A DNA stretch of 64,000 bases from Vibrio panuliri (lineage in GTDB: Bacteria > Pseudomonadota > Gammaproteobacteria > Enterobacterales > Vibrionaceae), in the NCBI RefSeq assembly GCF_009938205.1, contig NZ_AP019655.1:1506754-1570753 (forward strand). The letters run 5' to 3'. The translations under genes and the position numbers were made by a program. A model generated the notes under the pieces. It ran no database searches, was not told the origin of the DNA, and saw nothing but the letters and a program-made list of their open reading frames with translations. Below are positions 25,941-34,199 of this stretch, piece after piece. Position 1 is the first letter of the stretch; the number at the start of each line of letters is the position of its first letter.

Positions 25941-27632
25941 CTATTCTGCTGAATAGACTAACTCACCATTAAAATACGTTTGCAATACTTTTGTTTGATG
26001 GACAGAACGAATCTTTTCATCAAAGATATTCTTATCAATCACAATAAAATCAGCAAATTTACCGGTTTCGATCGAACCAAGCTGATCACCCAAACCTATT
26101 GCCTTGGCTCCATTTAACGTAAAGATTTCAATTGCTTCATCTAACTTAATCGCACTAAAATCGAACGCTGAAGTCTTTGACCCACCCGGTTTTTCTCGCG
26201 TCACCATTGCCTCAATACCTAACCAAGGATTCGGTGAGAACGCCACTGTCCAATCTGAGCCATATGAAATTAACGTACCCTTATTGAGCAATTGACGGAT
26301 CGGCCACATGTACTTAAGTCGTTTTTCACCAATATCTTTGCGAATCACATCCATACCGTCAGAAGGGAACCATAACGCTGGCGAAGCTTCATAAACCACA
26401 TTCAGTTTATGGAAACGAGCATAATCTTTTGGGTTCGTAAACGTACCATGAGCAATACTATGATAACGACCATCGTCTCTAACAGGCAATTGAGATAAGT
26501 TGTCGAGCATCATGCTAACCGCACCATCCCCTATCGCATGAACCTTAAATACAAAGCCCTGTTTCTCTAGGCGATGCATCTCCTCCATCACATCTTGCTG
26601 AGGAATCCTCAGCGACCCTTTGTATTTTGTACCGACAAATGGTTCCAACATCACCGCGGTTTGCCCAGCGGCTGAGCCGTCTAAGATATACTTGATACCA
26701 TAAGGATAGATTCTATCACTGGCATAGGACTGGTTATTGTCAATGAGCTGCTGTAAAGCGTCTTTCGTCGCCTGCTCTGGAACATTAAGCGGTGATGAAA
26801 TACTAACATGCATTCGCATATTCATATCACCCTGCTTTTCCAGATATTGGTAGGCATCGAAGTTGCGCTTAACACCATAGGCATCGTTCATAGCGGTAAC
26901 ACCATAAGAATGCATCTCTTGGAAAAATGGCTTCATACCTTTTTCCGCCCACTCTTCGAGTGGTGGGTTATCTAAAGCTGCGGTTACCCATTCAGACACG
27001 GTTTCTCTCACGACACCAGTCAACTCACCCTGTGCATCTTTTACTAAAATGCCACCAGCGGGTGGTTGAGTATCTTTGGTAATATTGAGCTCTTTTAACG
27101 CCATCGAGTTTAACAGCATGGCATGGGCACCCTGATCCCACAAAGCGACGGGTCGGTCATTGATAATCGCATCAAGTGCAGATTTGTGAGAGGGGATCTC
27201 AGTGCCAGAGATAAACTCGCCATTATCCGCTAGCCAATTTAGGTTACCGCCATAGATCCAACGTTTATCAGGATTATTGGCGCGATAATCCCGCAATACC
27301 TTGCTTATCTGCTCCCAAGAGTCCGTAGGAGAAATAAAGATATTCAAGTAATTATCGGCCCCCATATCAGGGTGAATATGGTCGTCGACAATGCCAGGCA
27401 TCACCATCTTACCTTGCAGATCAATCAGCTTTGTTTCAGAGTCTTGGTGTTTTTTCACCAAAGATAGCTCTCCAACCTCGATGATCTTACCATCTTTAAT
27501 TGCAAAAGCTTCGGCCCAAGGTTGAGCTTTGTTGACTGTGTAGATTTTACCATTGTAAAAAACCGCGTCTGCATCTGCCAACACACTAAAGCTGACACAC
27601 GAGATCACCGAAGATATCACCAATCGCTTCAT
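25941..27632 (-). CDS. Exported amidohydrolase of the YtcJ type
   Basis: A 563-aa metal-dependent hydrolase with a cleavable signal peptide (MKRLVISSVISCVSFSVLAD), so it should act in the periplasm. The amidohydrolase fold is shown by the start VFYNGKIYTVNKAQPWAEAF, the metal-binding HxH in MPGIVDDHIHPD, a later KVHAIGDGAVSM His and the C-terminal YGSDWTVAF Asp. The end (LGSIETGKFADFIVIDKNIF) is the family's composite beta domain. Substrates of this branch are amides or N-acyl compounds and are largely unknown. It is a single gene with its own terminator. Confidence 0.9.
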   Translation of the reverse strand: MKRLVISSVISCVSFSVLADADAVFYNGKIYTVNKAQPWAEAFAIKDGKIIEVGELSLVKKHQDSETKLIDLQGKMVMPGIVDDHIHPDMGADNYLNIFISPTDSWEQISKVLRDYRANNPDKRWIYGGNLNWLADNGEFISGTEIPSHKSALDAIINDRPVALWDQGAHAMLLNSMALKELNITKDTQPPAGGILVKDAQGELTGVVRETVSEWVTAALDNPPLEEWAEKGMKPFFQEMHSYGVTAMNDAYGVKRNFDAYQYLEKQGDMNMRMHVSISSPLNVPEQATKDALQQLIDNNQSYASDRIYPYGIKYILDGSAAGQTAVMLEPFVGTKYKGSLRIPQQDVMEEMHRLEKQGFVFKVHAIGDGAVSMMLDNLSQLPVRDDGRYHSIAHGTFTNPKDYARFHKLNVVYEASPALWFPSDGMDVIRKDIGEKRLKYMWPIRQLLNKGTLISYGSDWTVAFSPNPWLGIEAMVTREKPGGSKTSAFDFSAIKLDEAIEIFTLNGAKAIGLGDQLGSIETGKFADFIVIDKNIFDEKIRSVHQTKVLQTYFNGELVYSAE

Positions 27633-27863
27633 AACTTTTCCTTGTTTAACTCACTTCAATCGTAACTATATTGAATTTTAAGAAGTTTAGATAACCCCAA
27701 CTATTAACACTATCATCTATTTAGAAGCATTTCATTTAACACATAAACATTAAATACTCATTTCATTGATAATGATAACATCAGGAATCTAGATAAAATA
27801 AGGCGTGTTATAGAGGGAGGTGATGGTATTACGACTATGTGTGTCTGTTGGCACCCCACAAAA

Positions 27864-27894
27864 AAGCCCGATATTGATTACAACATCGGACTTA
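27864..27894 (-). terminator. Terminator of the PAP2 gene
   Basis: On the minus strand AAGTCCGAT and ATCGGGCTT pair with one mismatch around a 12-nt loop, followed by T6. It lies 34 bp after the PAP2 stop codon. Confidence 0.8.
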
Positions 27895-27927
27895 TTCAGA
27901 CAAACCATCGATATATGGGGAAGTTAG

Positions 27928-28680
27928 CTATCCAGAGCAACGATTTTTAAGATTCAAATAACCATTTATCTTGCCCGCTACTGCGTCAAAATCCGGCAAA
28001 AGAGCATAAACAATAAAAACAAACATCACTGATGCCATCAAATCGATGGGACGGTGCATCCCCAACCACAGTCGACTATATGCGACGCCTAACGCCCAAA
28101 CCATTACTCCAGCGGTGAGTAGATAACGTTTGTGTTCGACAAATAGACCACCAAAGAAAGCGACACAAATAGCGACAAAAATCGTATGTCCTGAAGGAAA
28201 AGAGTAATCAGTTTCTCCCAACCAATGCTGAGTTCGCCAGTGACTAACATGCTCAGAAACCTTGTGAATCACCGACTCTTGTTGCTCTGCTGACAAGTGA
28301 TAGAAATGCTCTGGGTTAGGCACCAAGAGTTCATGAGACAGCGTTTCTGTGTAAGGTCTCGGGCTTTCTGTCATCTGCTTAAGACCGGTTTTAGCCACAA
28401 AGCCAATGACAAGTAACAGCCCTAACTGAGCCGCTTTCGATATAAGTTGTTTTGGGGTGAGACGAAGCGTCATGACACCAACACAAAATACCGCAAGAGT
28501 CACGACAAAGCCTTGACTGCCAGCCGAGTGGGTCAACGTGGTAAAAAATGCACCTTGTTGGTCACTCACTGCCGCTAGAAGATCAATATGACCAACGAAT
28601 CGAGTCATCACAGCGATTAGCACTAACAGCAAAACAAGCAATGCCAAACCACCTCGTTTAGCCAAAAGCAGATTTTTCAT
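27928..28680 (-). CDS. PAP2-family membrane phosphatase
   Basis: A 250-aa integral membrane phosphatase resembling PgpB/undecaprenyl-pyrophosphate phosphatase. The three conserved motifs are visible: K-x6-RP in LKQMTESPRPY, PSGHT in YSFPSGHTIFV and SR-x5-H-x3-D in YSRLWLGMHRPID. An extra soluble loop of about 45 residues (PNPEHFYHLSAEQQE onward) separates motifs 1 and 2, as in PgpB. It probably removes phosphate from lipid phosphates at the periplasmic face. Monocistronic, with its own terminator. Confidence 0.92.
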   Translation of the reverse strand: MKNLLLAKRGGLALLVLLLVLIAVMTRFVGHIDLLAAVSDQQGAFFTTLTHSAGSQGFVVTLAVFCVGVMTLRLTPKQLISKAAQLGLLLVIGFVAKTGLKQMTESPRPYTETLSHELLVPNPEHFYHLSAEQQESVIHKVSEHVSHWRTQHWLGETDYSFPSGHTIFVAICVAFFGGLFVEHKRYLLTAGVMVWALGVAYSRLWLGMHRPIDLMASVMFVFIVYALLPDFDAVAGKINGYLNLKNRCSG

Positions 28681-28940
28681 AACCAGAACTCACTTTATGT
28701 GGGTAAAAATTGCAAGATCCGATTGGTTTACGTGGGGACGGTGTGTTTGTCACTGCCCATGACCAAGCAGGAAGTTCAAAGTTTGGGCGCAATGGATAGG
28801 GGTATCCGACTGGGTAGCCAAACTATGAAGCGAATATTAGCCGATAAAACCTGCTTGAATTATCAATTTGCTGTCAAATTCGAGAAAAATGTCGCTAAAA
28901 TTAGAAAAGATGCAAAAACAGAACTGAAGATATGACGAGG
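28681..28940. other. Intergenic region between PAP2 and ATPase genes
   Basis: A plus-strand frame of 78 codons (28699-28935) exists but has weak start signals and no family resemblance, so I do not call it. No repeat or operator is evident. Confidence 0.35.
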
Positions 28941-28970
28941 AAAAAATGCCTGCACACGAGATACAGGCAT
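28941..28970 (-). terminator. Terminator of the P-type ATPase operon
   Basis: ATGCCTG and CAGGCAT pair over 7 bp with an 11-nt loop and run into T6 on the minus strand. It lies 26 bp after the ATPase stop. Confidence 0.85.
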
Positions 28971-28995
28971 TGGGTTAATCACTGGAGGGTCCTTA

Positions 28996-31059
28996 TCAAT
29001 CGTTCTTGATGGCGACAGACCGCCCAAGAATCGCTAAGGTGGTTCCATTGTGTAAGAGTGCACTCATTGTAGGGCTTAGCATACCTAGCGCCGCAGCCAA
29101 CATAATGCCGCTATTCACATACTCCGCGACTTTGATGTTCTGATGAATCATCTTCATTGCTACGTGGGCTAATCTCACCGTATGTGATACGCCAGCGAGC
29201 TTATCTTGCAACAACACAACATCCGCAGCTTGGCGCGCAAGCTCTGTACCGCGACACATCGCAATACCTACATCCGCCTTGGTCAGTGCTGGCGCATCAT
29301 TAACCCCATCACCAACAAACATCACATTGCGCCCCTGCTGTTGCAGTTCCTCAATAATGGCAGATTTGCTTTTCGGTGTGGCTTCAGCAAACACGCGGTC
29401 AAGTTGGAGTTCTTCTCCGAGCATCTGCGCTTTGTATGTGCTGTCACCAGAGATCATCACTAGCTGGCTAATACCCAGCTCTCGAAGTTCAGCAAGTGTC
29501 TGATGCACATCTTCGCGAAGGTGGTCTCGCAAGCCAATCATACCAATCAGCTTCTTCTCAGAAGAGATAAAGATAAGATGACGACCAAGTTGTTCAAAGT
29601 GACGAATTTCATCTTCAACCTCACTGAAATCCACCTGCTCATGCTCTTCTAAGAAATGACGGCTTCCCATCACCAAGCAGTGATCTTTCAGTGTACTGCG
29701 CAGTCCATGTGCGATGACATATTCCACTTCACCGTGCTCAATATGTGGCAATTGATGGTTAGTTGCCGCATTGACCACCGCTTGTGAAAGGGGATGGTTG
29801 CTATGCTCTTCCACCGATGCCGCTATCGCGAGCAAATCTCGCGCACTGTTTTTAGGGCAAAGTGGGATAACATCCGTTACTTCCATATCGCCATAGGTGA
29901 GTGTGCCAGTTTTATCAAACACACAAGTATCGACGCGAGCGAGCTTCTCAATCGCACTGCCACCTTTAAGCAGAATCCCTTGTTGCGCAGCGCGGTACAT
30001 GATCGACTTAAACGTCACCGGTGTACTGAGTTTCAGCGCGCAGGAGTAATCGACCAAAAACACTGACGCAACTCGGTTAAGATCTTGAGTTAAGGCAAAA
30101 ACAGCCGCCCCAATACCAAGTGTGATCTTAACTCGGCGATTCGCCATATCTTGCGTCACCTGCTGAATTTCACTCTTTTCACTTAAAGAGTCATAAATCA
30201 GCTTGGCAATTTTCGCCGTCGTGGCTTCACTGCCAATTTTCTCGACTCGAACTTTGATGGTGCCTTCATGAACGGTAGTGCCAGAATAGACATAGGCATC
30301 TAACTCACGTCTGACTGGGACATTCTCACCAGTCAGCGAGGACTGATTGATAAGTGCCGTTCCGGCTATAACGATACCGTCGACAGGGATAGCGTCACCC
30401 GGAGCAAGCTCAATCACCTCATTTGGCTGAAGATCACTCGAGTTAACTTGTTGTTTACTACCATCTTGCGCAATACGCCAAACCAGTGACTCTTGGGGGT
30501 GCATAAGTTCAGCCAGCAACTGATCACTGTTGCGGCTGGTTTTTTGCTCCATATACTCGCCAAGACTGATCAGACTTTGCGTCATCATCGCCGTGCGATA
30601 GTCACCACGCCATGCCGAAAGGCCGACTGCTATAGCATCCAATACTTCGACTGAAATGCGTTTATCTCGCAGCTCATTGATCCCCTCCACCAAAGTGGGA
30701 GCAATCAGTGTTGCTGTGGTGACCGCCCCCCACTTATTTGGCAACATCGCAGCCGCAAGCGTCCCAATCACATTCATCGCCACATCACCACGTGTGTATT
30801 GGTGTTCTGACTCTTGTGATTCCGCCTGTGAAAAGTCCAATTGTTCAAGCCGAGCTTCAAGCACTTTGCTGCTCAATAAGCTCGTGTCGTACTCAATGGC
30901 AATAGAGCAAGCAACTTGGTTAACGCGCACATCTCGAATACCTTGGATTGCCATTAAACTCTGTTTAATCCAATCACCAATATCAAGATGCGCTTTTAGT
31001 TCACGGACTTTAAAGCGCACTCGCCCAGGGAAGTGATGCTTTATCTGCAAACCAATCAC
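28996..31059 (-). CDS. fezB: P1B-type metal ATPase with atypical ion site (FezB-like)
   Basis: A 687-aa metal-transporting P-type ATPase. The N-terminal ~75 residues form an HMA-like domain in which HHFPGRVRFKV replaces the CxxC metal motif. Then come the actuator loop (SSLTGENVPV), the phosphorylation site DKTGTLT, the HP nucleotide motif (SNHPLSQAVV) and GDGVNDAPALTKADVG. The ion-binding helix reads VDYSCALKLSTPV; copper and zinc pumps have CPC there, so the metal is likely different. This SCA-type motif and the gene company fit the P1B-6 group that includes ferrosome FezB. The gene ends a five-gene operon; its ATG overlaps the preceding stop (ATGA). The class is inferred and iron as substrate is not shown by the sequence. 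Confidence 0.85.
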   Translation of the reverse strand: MIGLQIKHHFPGRVRFKVRELKAHLDIGDWIKQSLMAIQGIRDVRVNQVACSIAIEYDTSLLSSKVLEARLEQLDFSQAESQESEHQYTRGDVAMNVIGTLAAAMLPNKWGAVTTATLIAPTLVEGINELRDKRISVEVLDAIAVGLSAWRGDYRTAMMTQSLISLGEYMEQKTSRNSDQLLAELMHPQESLVWRIAQDGSKQQVNSSDLQPNEVIELAPGDAIPVDGIVIAGTALINQSSLTGENVPVRRELDAYVYSGTTVHEGTIKVRVEKIGSEATTAKIAKLIYDSLSEKSEIQQVTQDMANRRVKITLGIGAAVFALTQDLNRVASVFLVDYSCALKLSTPVTFKSIMYRAAQQGILLKGGSAIEKLARVDTCVFDKTGTLTYGDMEVTDVIPLCPKNSARDLLAIAASVEEHSNHPLSQAVVNAATNHQLPHIEHGEVEYVIAHGLRSTLKDHCLVMGSRHFLEEHEQVDFSEVEDEIRHFEQLGRHLIFISSEKKLIGMIGLRDHLREDVHQTLAELRELGISQLVMISGDSTYKAQMLGEELQLDRVFAEATPKSKSAIIEELQQQGRNVMFVGDGVNDAPALTKADVGIAMCRGTELARQAADVVLLQDKLAGVSHTVRLAHVAMKMIHQNIKVAEYVNSGIMLAAALGMLSPTMSALLHNGTTLAILGRSVAIKND

Positions 31060-31355
31060 TCCTCACTTTTGTGCAAGTTACGGTAGTATTCTAGCTCTGC
31101 TTGAGTATCTTCTAAGCGCTCTTTAAGCTCTTCAACTTCACCGCGTACTGTCGACCATGCTTTTTCACCGGTCGCAGCAACGCCTTGTTGGAACTTTTTG
31201 TTGCTTATGATGTAAGCAACCGCAGCGCCGGCAACCAACCCCATAGCAAAATGAGTTTTACTATTTTGCTTTTTGTACGGTTGCTCTTGATTACCTTGCT
31301 GACCAGCATGGCCGTAATATGGGTAACCATAGTAGTAAGGATTGTTATTGTTCAT
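31056..31355 (-). CDS. Small membrane protein with Tyr/Gln-rich head and coiled-coil tail
   Basis: A 99-aa protein. Residues 1-33 are rich in Asn, Tyr, Gly and Gln (YYYGYPYYGHAGQQGNQEQP). One glycine/alanine-rich membrane helix follows (FAMGLVAGAAVAYIISN). The C-terminal ~45 residues are a charged coiled coil (VRGEVEELKERLEDTQAELE). It resembles YtxH-type and small magnetosome/ferrosome membrane proteins in plan, not in any sequence motif I can name. Its ATG overlaps the upstream stop by 11 nt, and its stop overlaps the ATPase start. It is probably a structural membrane component working with the ATPase. Confidence 0.8.
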   Translation of the reverse strand: MNNNNPYYYGYPYYGHAGQQGNQEQPYKKQNSKTHFAMGLVAGAAVAYIISNKKFQQGVAATGEKAWSTVRGEVEELKERLEDTQAELEYYRNLHKSEE

Positions 31356-31653
31356 TTTTAGGCTCTTCCGAGAGTTGATCCATCAGGTAAACACCTGCGG
31401 CACCAACGCTTAAAATGGTTAATAAAGAAAGCACTGGGCGACCCGCCATCTTTTCGGCAACATAGGTTGATGCGCCACTGACGACACCAGCCTTCACTGC
31501 AGAAATTGAAGCTTGGGCAACCATATCATTAGTTGCCAGTTCACCTTGCTGATGACGTTGCCAATTGCTCACTACGGACGCACTGCCCCCTGCCATCGCA
31601 CCAATAATCATGGCACGACTGGCAGCGCTGAGTTTGTCACTTGAGTTACTCAT
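31345..31653 (-). CDS. Small glycine/alanine-rich membrane protein
   Basis: A 102-aa protein with repeated small-residue segments: ASRAMIIGAMAGGSASVVSN, SAVKAGVVSGASTYVAEKMA and LLTILSVGAAGVYLM. These suggest two or three closely packed helices with glycine-zipper (GxxxG-like) faces, as seen in proteins that shape magnetosome or ferrosome membranes. No catalytic residue is evident. It overlaps both neighbours (ATGA with the upstream gene, 11 nt with the downstream one). Confidence 0.8.
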   Translation of the reverse strand: MSNSSDKLSAASRAMIIGAMAGGSASVVSNWQRHQQGELATNDMVAQASISAVKAGVVSGASTYVAEKMAGRPVLSLLTILSVGAAGVYLMDQLSEEPKNEQ

Positions 31654-32465
31654 ACCGGCTTCACATCTGAGTCAGCTTCGCTATCTGTTTGCGCTACCGC
31701 TTCAACATCAGGCGCAACTTCCTCTTGTTTCGCTTCTTTATGACGCTCAACCGATTCTTGGAAACCTTGCTTACCCGCGGTGTAAGTGTCTCGGAAGATC
31801 TCGCCACCAGCATTGACGTTTTCTTTAACACTATGTGCCGTATTGGTCGCGGTCTCTTTAGCAGCAGAACCGCCAGTTTTGAGCATATCACCCGCTCCCG
31901 AGACTAAGCCCATCAGTTTGCCGCGGACATTTTCATTGCTGAGCAATAGCGCAGTTGCTGCGCCAACGACGGCACCTTTCCAAAACTCTTTATCGTTCAT
32001 ACCTAAACTCCCTAAAATCTCGTTAAACATTCCCGCGTCTTCGCCCATGGCCCCTTCTAACATTGCCTGAGCTTGTTCAAATAACGCGTCATTTGTTTCT
32101 TCTTGCGGTTCACCTTGTCCCTGCATGCCTGGATGCATATGTGGTGGCATTCCCTGATGCATCGCCTGATGCGCGGCGGGATGCATGTGTGGATGCCAGT
32201 TCGGCGGAGGCATCATAGAAGGGTGGCAATAGGCCGGGTGATGCATCCACATTGGGTGGTGCCACATAGGCGGTGGCATATGCCCCATATGGGGTGGGAA
32301 GTGGGCGTGACCCATCGGCTGATGAGGTTGATTGGGATGGGCAAAATGAGGTGGGTAACCATAGTAACCACCATAGGGCGGTTGTTGAGTGCTTTGCTCA
32401 CTCTGTTCAAAGGCAGCATAGGCTTGCTCACCGTTGGCCGAGCTCTGCTGCTTGTTATCACTCAT
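31650..32465 (-). CDS. His/Met/Pro-rich membrane-associated protein
   Basis: A 271-aa protein with three parts. Residues about 25-120 are extraordinarily rich in His, Met and Pro (HAHFPPHMGHMPPPMWHHP, and similar repeats), a likely multivalent metal-binding stretch. Residues about 155-185 form a small-residue membrane helix (FWKGAVVGAATALLLSN). The C-terminal ~80 residues are a polar, LEA/YtxH-like helix (KETATNTAHSVKENVNAGG) ending in an acidic tail. It could hold or buffer metal at the membrane where the ATPase works. The gene overlaps the HMA-like gene before it and the small membrane gene after it, both as ATGA. Low complexity makes homology searches difficult. Confidence 0.85.
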   Translation of the reverse strand: MSDNKQQSSANGEQAYAAFEQSEQSTQQPPYGGYYGYPPHFAHPNQPHQPMGHAHFPPHMGHMPPPMWHHPMWMHHPAYCHPSMMPPPNWHPHMHPAAHQAMHQGMPPHMHPGMQGQGEPQEETNDALFEQAQAMLEGAMGEDAGMFNEILGSLGMNDKEFWKGAVVGAATALLLSNENVRGKLMGLVSGAGDMLKTGGSAAKETATNTAHSVKENVNAGGEIFRDTYTAGKQGFQESVERHKEAKQEEVAPDVEAVAQTDSEADSDVKPV

Positions 32466-32794
32466 GAGTTAACTCCATTTAAGTTCAAACTCTCAGCAAT
32501 GGCGTAACAAGCTTGCTCTGCTTGTTGATCGGATCCGGAAAACAACCTATCTACGAGCTGTGGTTGAATAATGACTGGATCGTACTCAATCAAAATACTG
32601 CCTGTGACACTGTTGAGTTTGTAGTTTTTGAACGCAGGGATAGCAGCCAAAGCATGTTCGATATCTTGAAGTTTGTATTTCGCCAAATGAGCGACAATCC
32701 CCATTTTATACTTCAGGCGAACTCGCCCCGGAATGTGATGGCCAATCACAACCCACGTTCTTAGTTTTAAGGCCATATCTACGTGTTGTTTCAT
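32462..32794 (-). CDS. HMA-like protein with PGRVR motif, first gene of the ATPase operon
   Basis: A 110-aa protein with the beta-alpha-beta-beta-alpha pattern of HMA domains. It lacks CxxC and has HHIPGRVRLKYKMG at the place of the metal loop, closely matching HHFPGRVRFKV of the ATPase N-terminus. The second half (YKLNSVTGSILIEYDPVI) is the typical closing strand of the fold. It may bind the same ligand or partner as the ATPase. The Shine-Dalgarno of ATG 32794 is weak. A second in-frame Met occurs six residues later. Confidence 0.82.
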   Translation of the reverse strand: MKQHVDMALKLRTWVVIGHHIPGRVRLKYKMGIVAHLAKYKLQDIEHALAAIPAFKNYKLNSVTGSILIEYDPVIIQPQLVDRLFSGSDQQAEQACYAIAESLNLNGVNS

Positions 32795-32902
32795 AACTCA
32801 AATATATAGGAATGCAAATCAAACCCCACGAAAAATGTGGTTACATTGCGTACGGATTGGTATTTTTTTGCGCCAAGTCATATCGCGTGCTATTGTATAC
32901 AA

Positions 32903-32916
32903 ATAACAATTGTTAT
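32903..32916. promoter_or_regulatory. Perfect palindrome in the divergent HMA promoter region
   Basis: ATAACAATTGTTAT is a perfect 14-bp palindrome within CAAATAACAATTGTTATCGTTTGC, 20 bp before one HMA-like gene and 109 bp before the divergent operon. Its AT-rich ATAA/TTAT arms are in the style of Fur-family boxes, without being a clear Fur match. Confidence 0.45.
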
Positions 32917-32935
32917 CGTTTGCATTGGCGTTTAT

Positions 32936-33298
32936 ATGAACACTTACATTCACAAAACAAATCAAAGAGTTAGAGTTAGATCTGACTATATTAAAGAGCA
33001 TAAAAATGATGTAATCGCGTTGATTTCTCAACTTGAGCAGATTGACGCAATTGTTGCAGTTAAACATAAACATCACGCAGGTTCCGTGGCGATCACCTTT
33101 GACCCAAATGAACTCGATGCCGATAGCGTACTGGAAATCTTAGAAAGTCATGGCTGGTTGCGTAGCAATCCAAAACCTTCATTTGTTGAAAATGCGGTCA
33201 TCAGTGGAACGAAGACTTTTGCCAAAGGAATGGCTGGAATGGCACTTTCGCGTTTAGTCGGCCCATCCGTAAGCCGAGTGATCATGAGTTTGGGTTAA
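32936..33298 (+). CDS. HMA-like protein divergent from the ATPase operon
   Basis: A 120-aa protein whose first ~75 residues fit the HMA-like fold (QRVRVRSDYIKEHKNDVIAL, then KHKHHAGSVAITFDPNEL). It again has no CxxC, but it has a His-rich KHKHH turn. The tail (SGTKTFAKGMAGMALSRLVG) is a small-residue amphipathic or membrane helix. ATG 32936 gives a protein that starts at the domain; the longer frame would add a Cys-rich stretch over the promoter palindrome and is unlikely. It probably belongs to the same system as the operon on the other strand. Confidence 0.78.
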   Translation: MNTYIHKTNQRVRVRSDYIKEHKNDVIALISQLEQIDAIVAVKHKHHAGSVAITFDPNELDADSVLEILESHGWLRSNPKPSFVENAVISGTKTFAKGMAGMALSRLVGPSVSRVIMSLG

Positions 33299-33314
33299 GA
33301 TAGCAGGGCGTGAT

Positions 33315-33749
33315 TTAGGCAGACATTTGAAGCTTCTTAGCTGCACATTTACAAACACCATTACTTAGGGCTGGACAGCGCTTACATGGTGGTGATTTTA
33401 AAGGTAAATGAACAATAGACTTTATATTAGGGCGCAACTCTGCGCTCTTTTTGATCTCACTGTTGGTGCTAGAGGTTGCCCTCCCCATCTGGGGCATCGG
33501 TATTACGTTGCCATCATTAAACCATGATAAAAGAGGATTGAGCGGTGCTGCCAACTCGCTGGCAACATTAACCAATGCTTGCTGAGAGACTTGCTTAAAC
33601 TCTGCCTGCCATTGTGATGATGAGTTTTGCTGGGGACGATTAAAATTTTGGGTAGACGAAGTCAAAGCACCAAGCTGCTGCATTGACTTGGACTGCACCT
33701 TTTTCTCGACTTTTTTCTTCAATTTTTTTAGCGTTTTTTTCGCACCCAT
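33315..33749 (-). CDS. Hypothetical protein with Lys-rich head and C-terminal Cys cluster
   Basis: A 144-aa soluble protein. It starts with a lysine-rich helix (MGAKKTLKKLKKKVEKKVQ), has a low-complexity Ser/Gln middle part and ends in a cysteine cluster, PPCKRCPALSNGVCKCAAKK (C-x2-C-x7-C-x-C), which could hold zinc or an iron-sulfur centre. It converges on the divergent HMA-like gene. The start is uncertain: AAAGGG is too close to ATG 33749, and the next upstream candidate is a TTG at 33797. A link to the metal cluster is possible only by position. Confidence 0.62.
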   Translation of the reverse strand: MGAKKTLKKLKKKVEKKVQSKSMQQLGALTSSTQNFNRPQQNSSSQWQAEFKQVSQQALVNVASELAAPLNPLLSWFNDGNVIPMPQMGRATSSTNSEIKKSAELRPNIKSIVHLPLKSPPCKRCPALSNGVCKCAAKKLQMSA

Positions 33750-33886
33750 ACCCTTTCTAGACCGGCTGTTGTTGATAGAACTATTGCAGATTAGCAAAGA
33801 TACGATTGCAGCGTAATGCCACCGTCTTTTGCAGCATTTGCAACCAATTGATGGATAGGGCTTTTATGACTCACTAGTCTCAATTA

Positions 33887-34153
33887 TATACTCAAGTGAC
33901 TTCAAGATGCAGGATTCAGAGCCCTGTCACTGGTTCGAGTTCAAGGAAAACTGCGACGTGAAATAGCCATCTATTTTCAAGTAGTTTGACGTAGAAATAG
34001 TGCCAGTGACTGGCTCCCGAAGGGCGAGTTTACTTGATTCGTATGCATCGTTAACGATTTTTGGTTTAGAACCACTAGACCTTCAACTCATTGCCTTGCC
34101 TACAAACCAAGTCATTCTCGCTGAACCAAGCATCTTGAGGTTACTTGAGTATA
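33887..34153. mobile_element. MITE-like element with 24-bp terminal inverted repeats
   Basis: Position 33887-33910 (TATACTCAAGTGACTTCAAG plus ATGC) is the inverted copy of 34130-34153 with two mismatches. Inside, GAGCCCTGTCACTGG near 33918 and CCAGTGACTGGCTCC near 34003 form a second, imperfect inverted pair. The 267-bp element encodes no transposase. It ends 46 bp before the LysR start codon at 34200, so it may supply or disturb that promoter. Target duplication is not clear beyond TA. Confidence 0.75.
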
Positions 34154-34199
34154 AAGTATATGATTTAGCCATAACACTATATGATTGGGAAGTAACCTG

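Noticed and set aside
27544..27560. TTTTACCATTGTAAAA resembling a parS2 box
   Set aside because: The centre has one base too many (TTTAC-CAT-TGTAAA) and the sequence lies within the amidohydrolase coding region, so it is not a ParB2 site.
28699..28935. 78-codon plus-strand frame between PAP2 and the ATPase
   Set aside because: Poor start signal, unusual composition and no family resemblance; probably a chance frame.
31565..32507. Several plus-strand frames rich in His, Met and Arg opposite the His/Met-rich gene
   Set aside because: They mirror the skewed base composition of the real gene on the minus strand and have no start signals.
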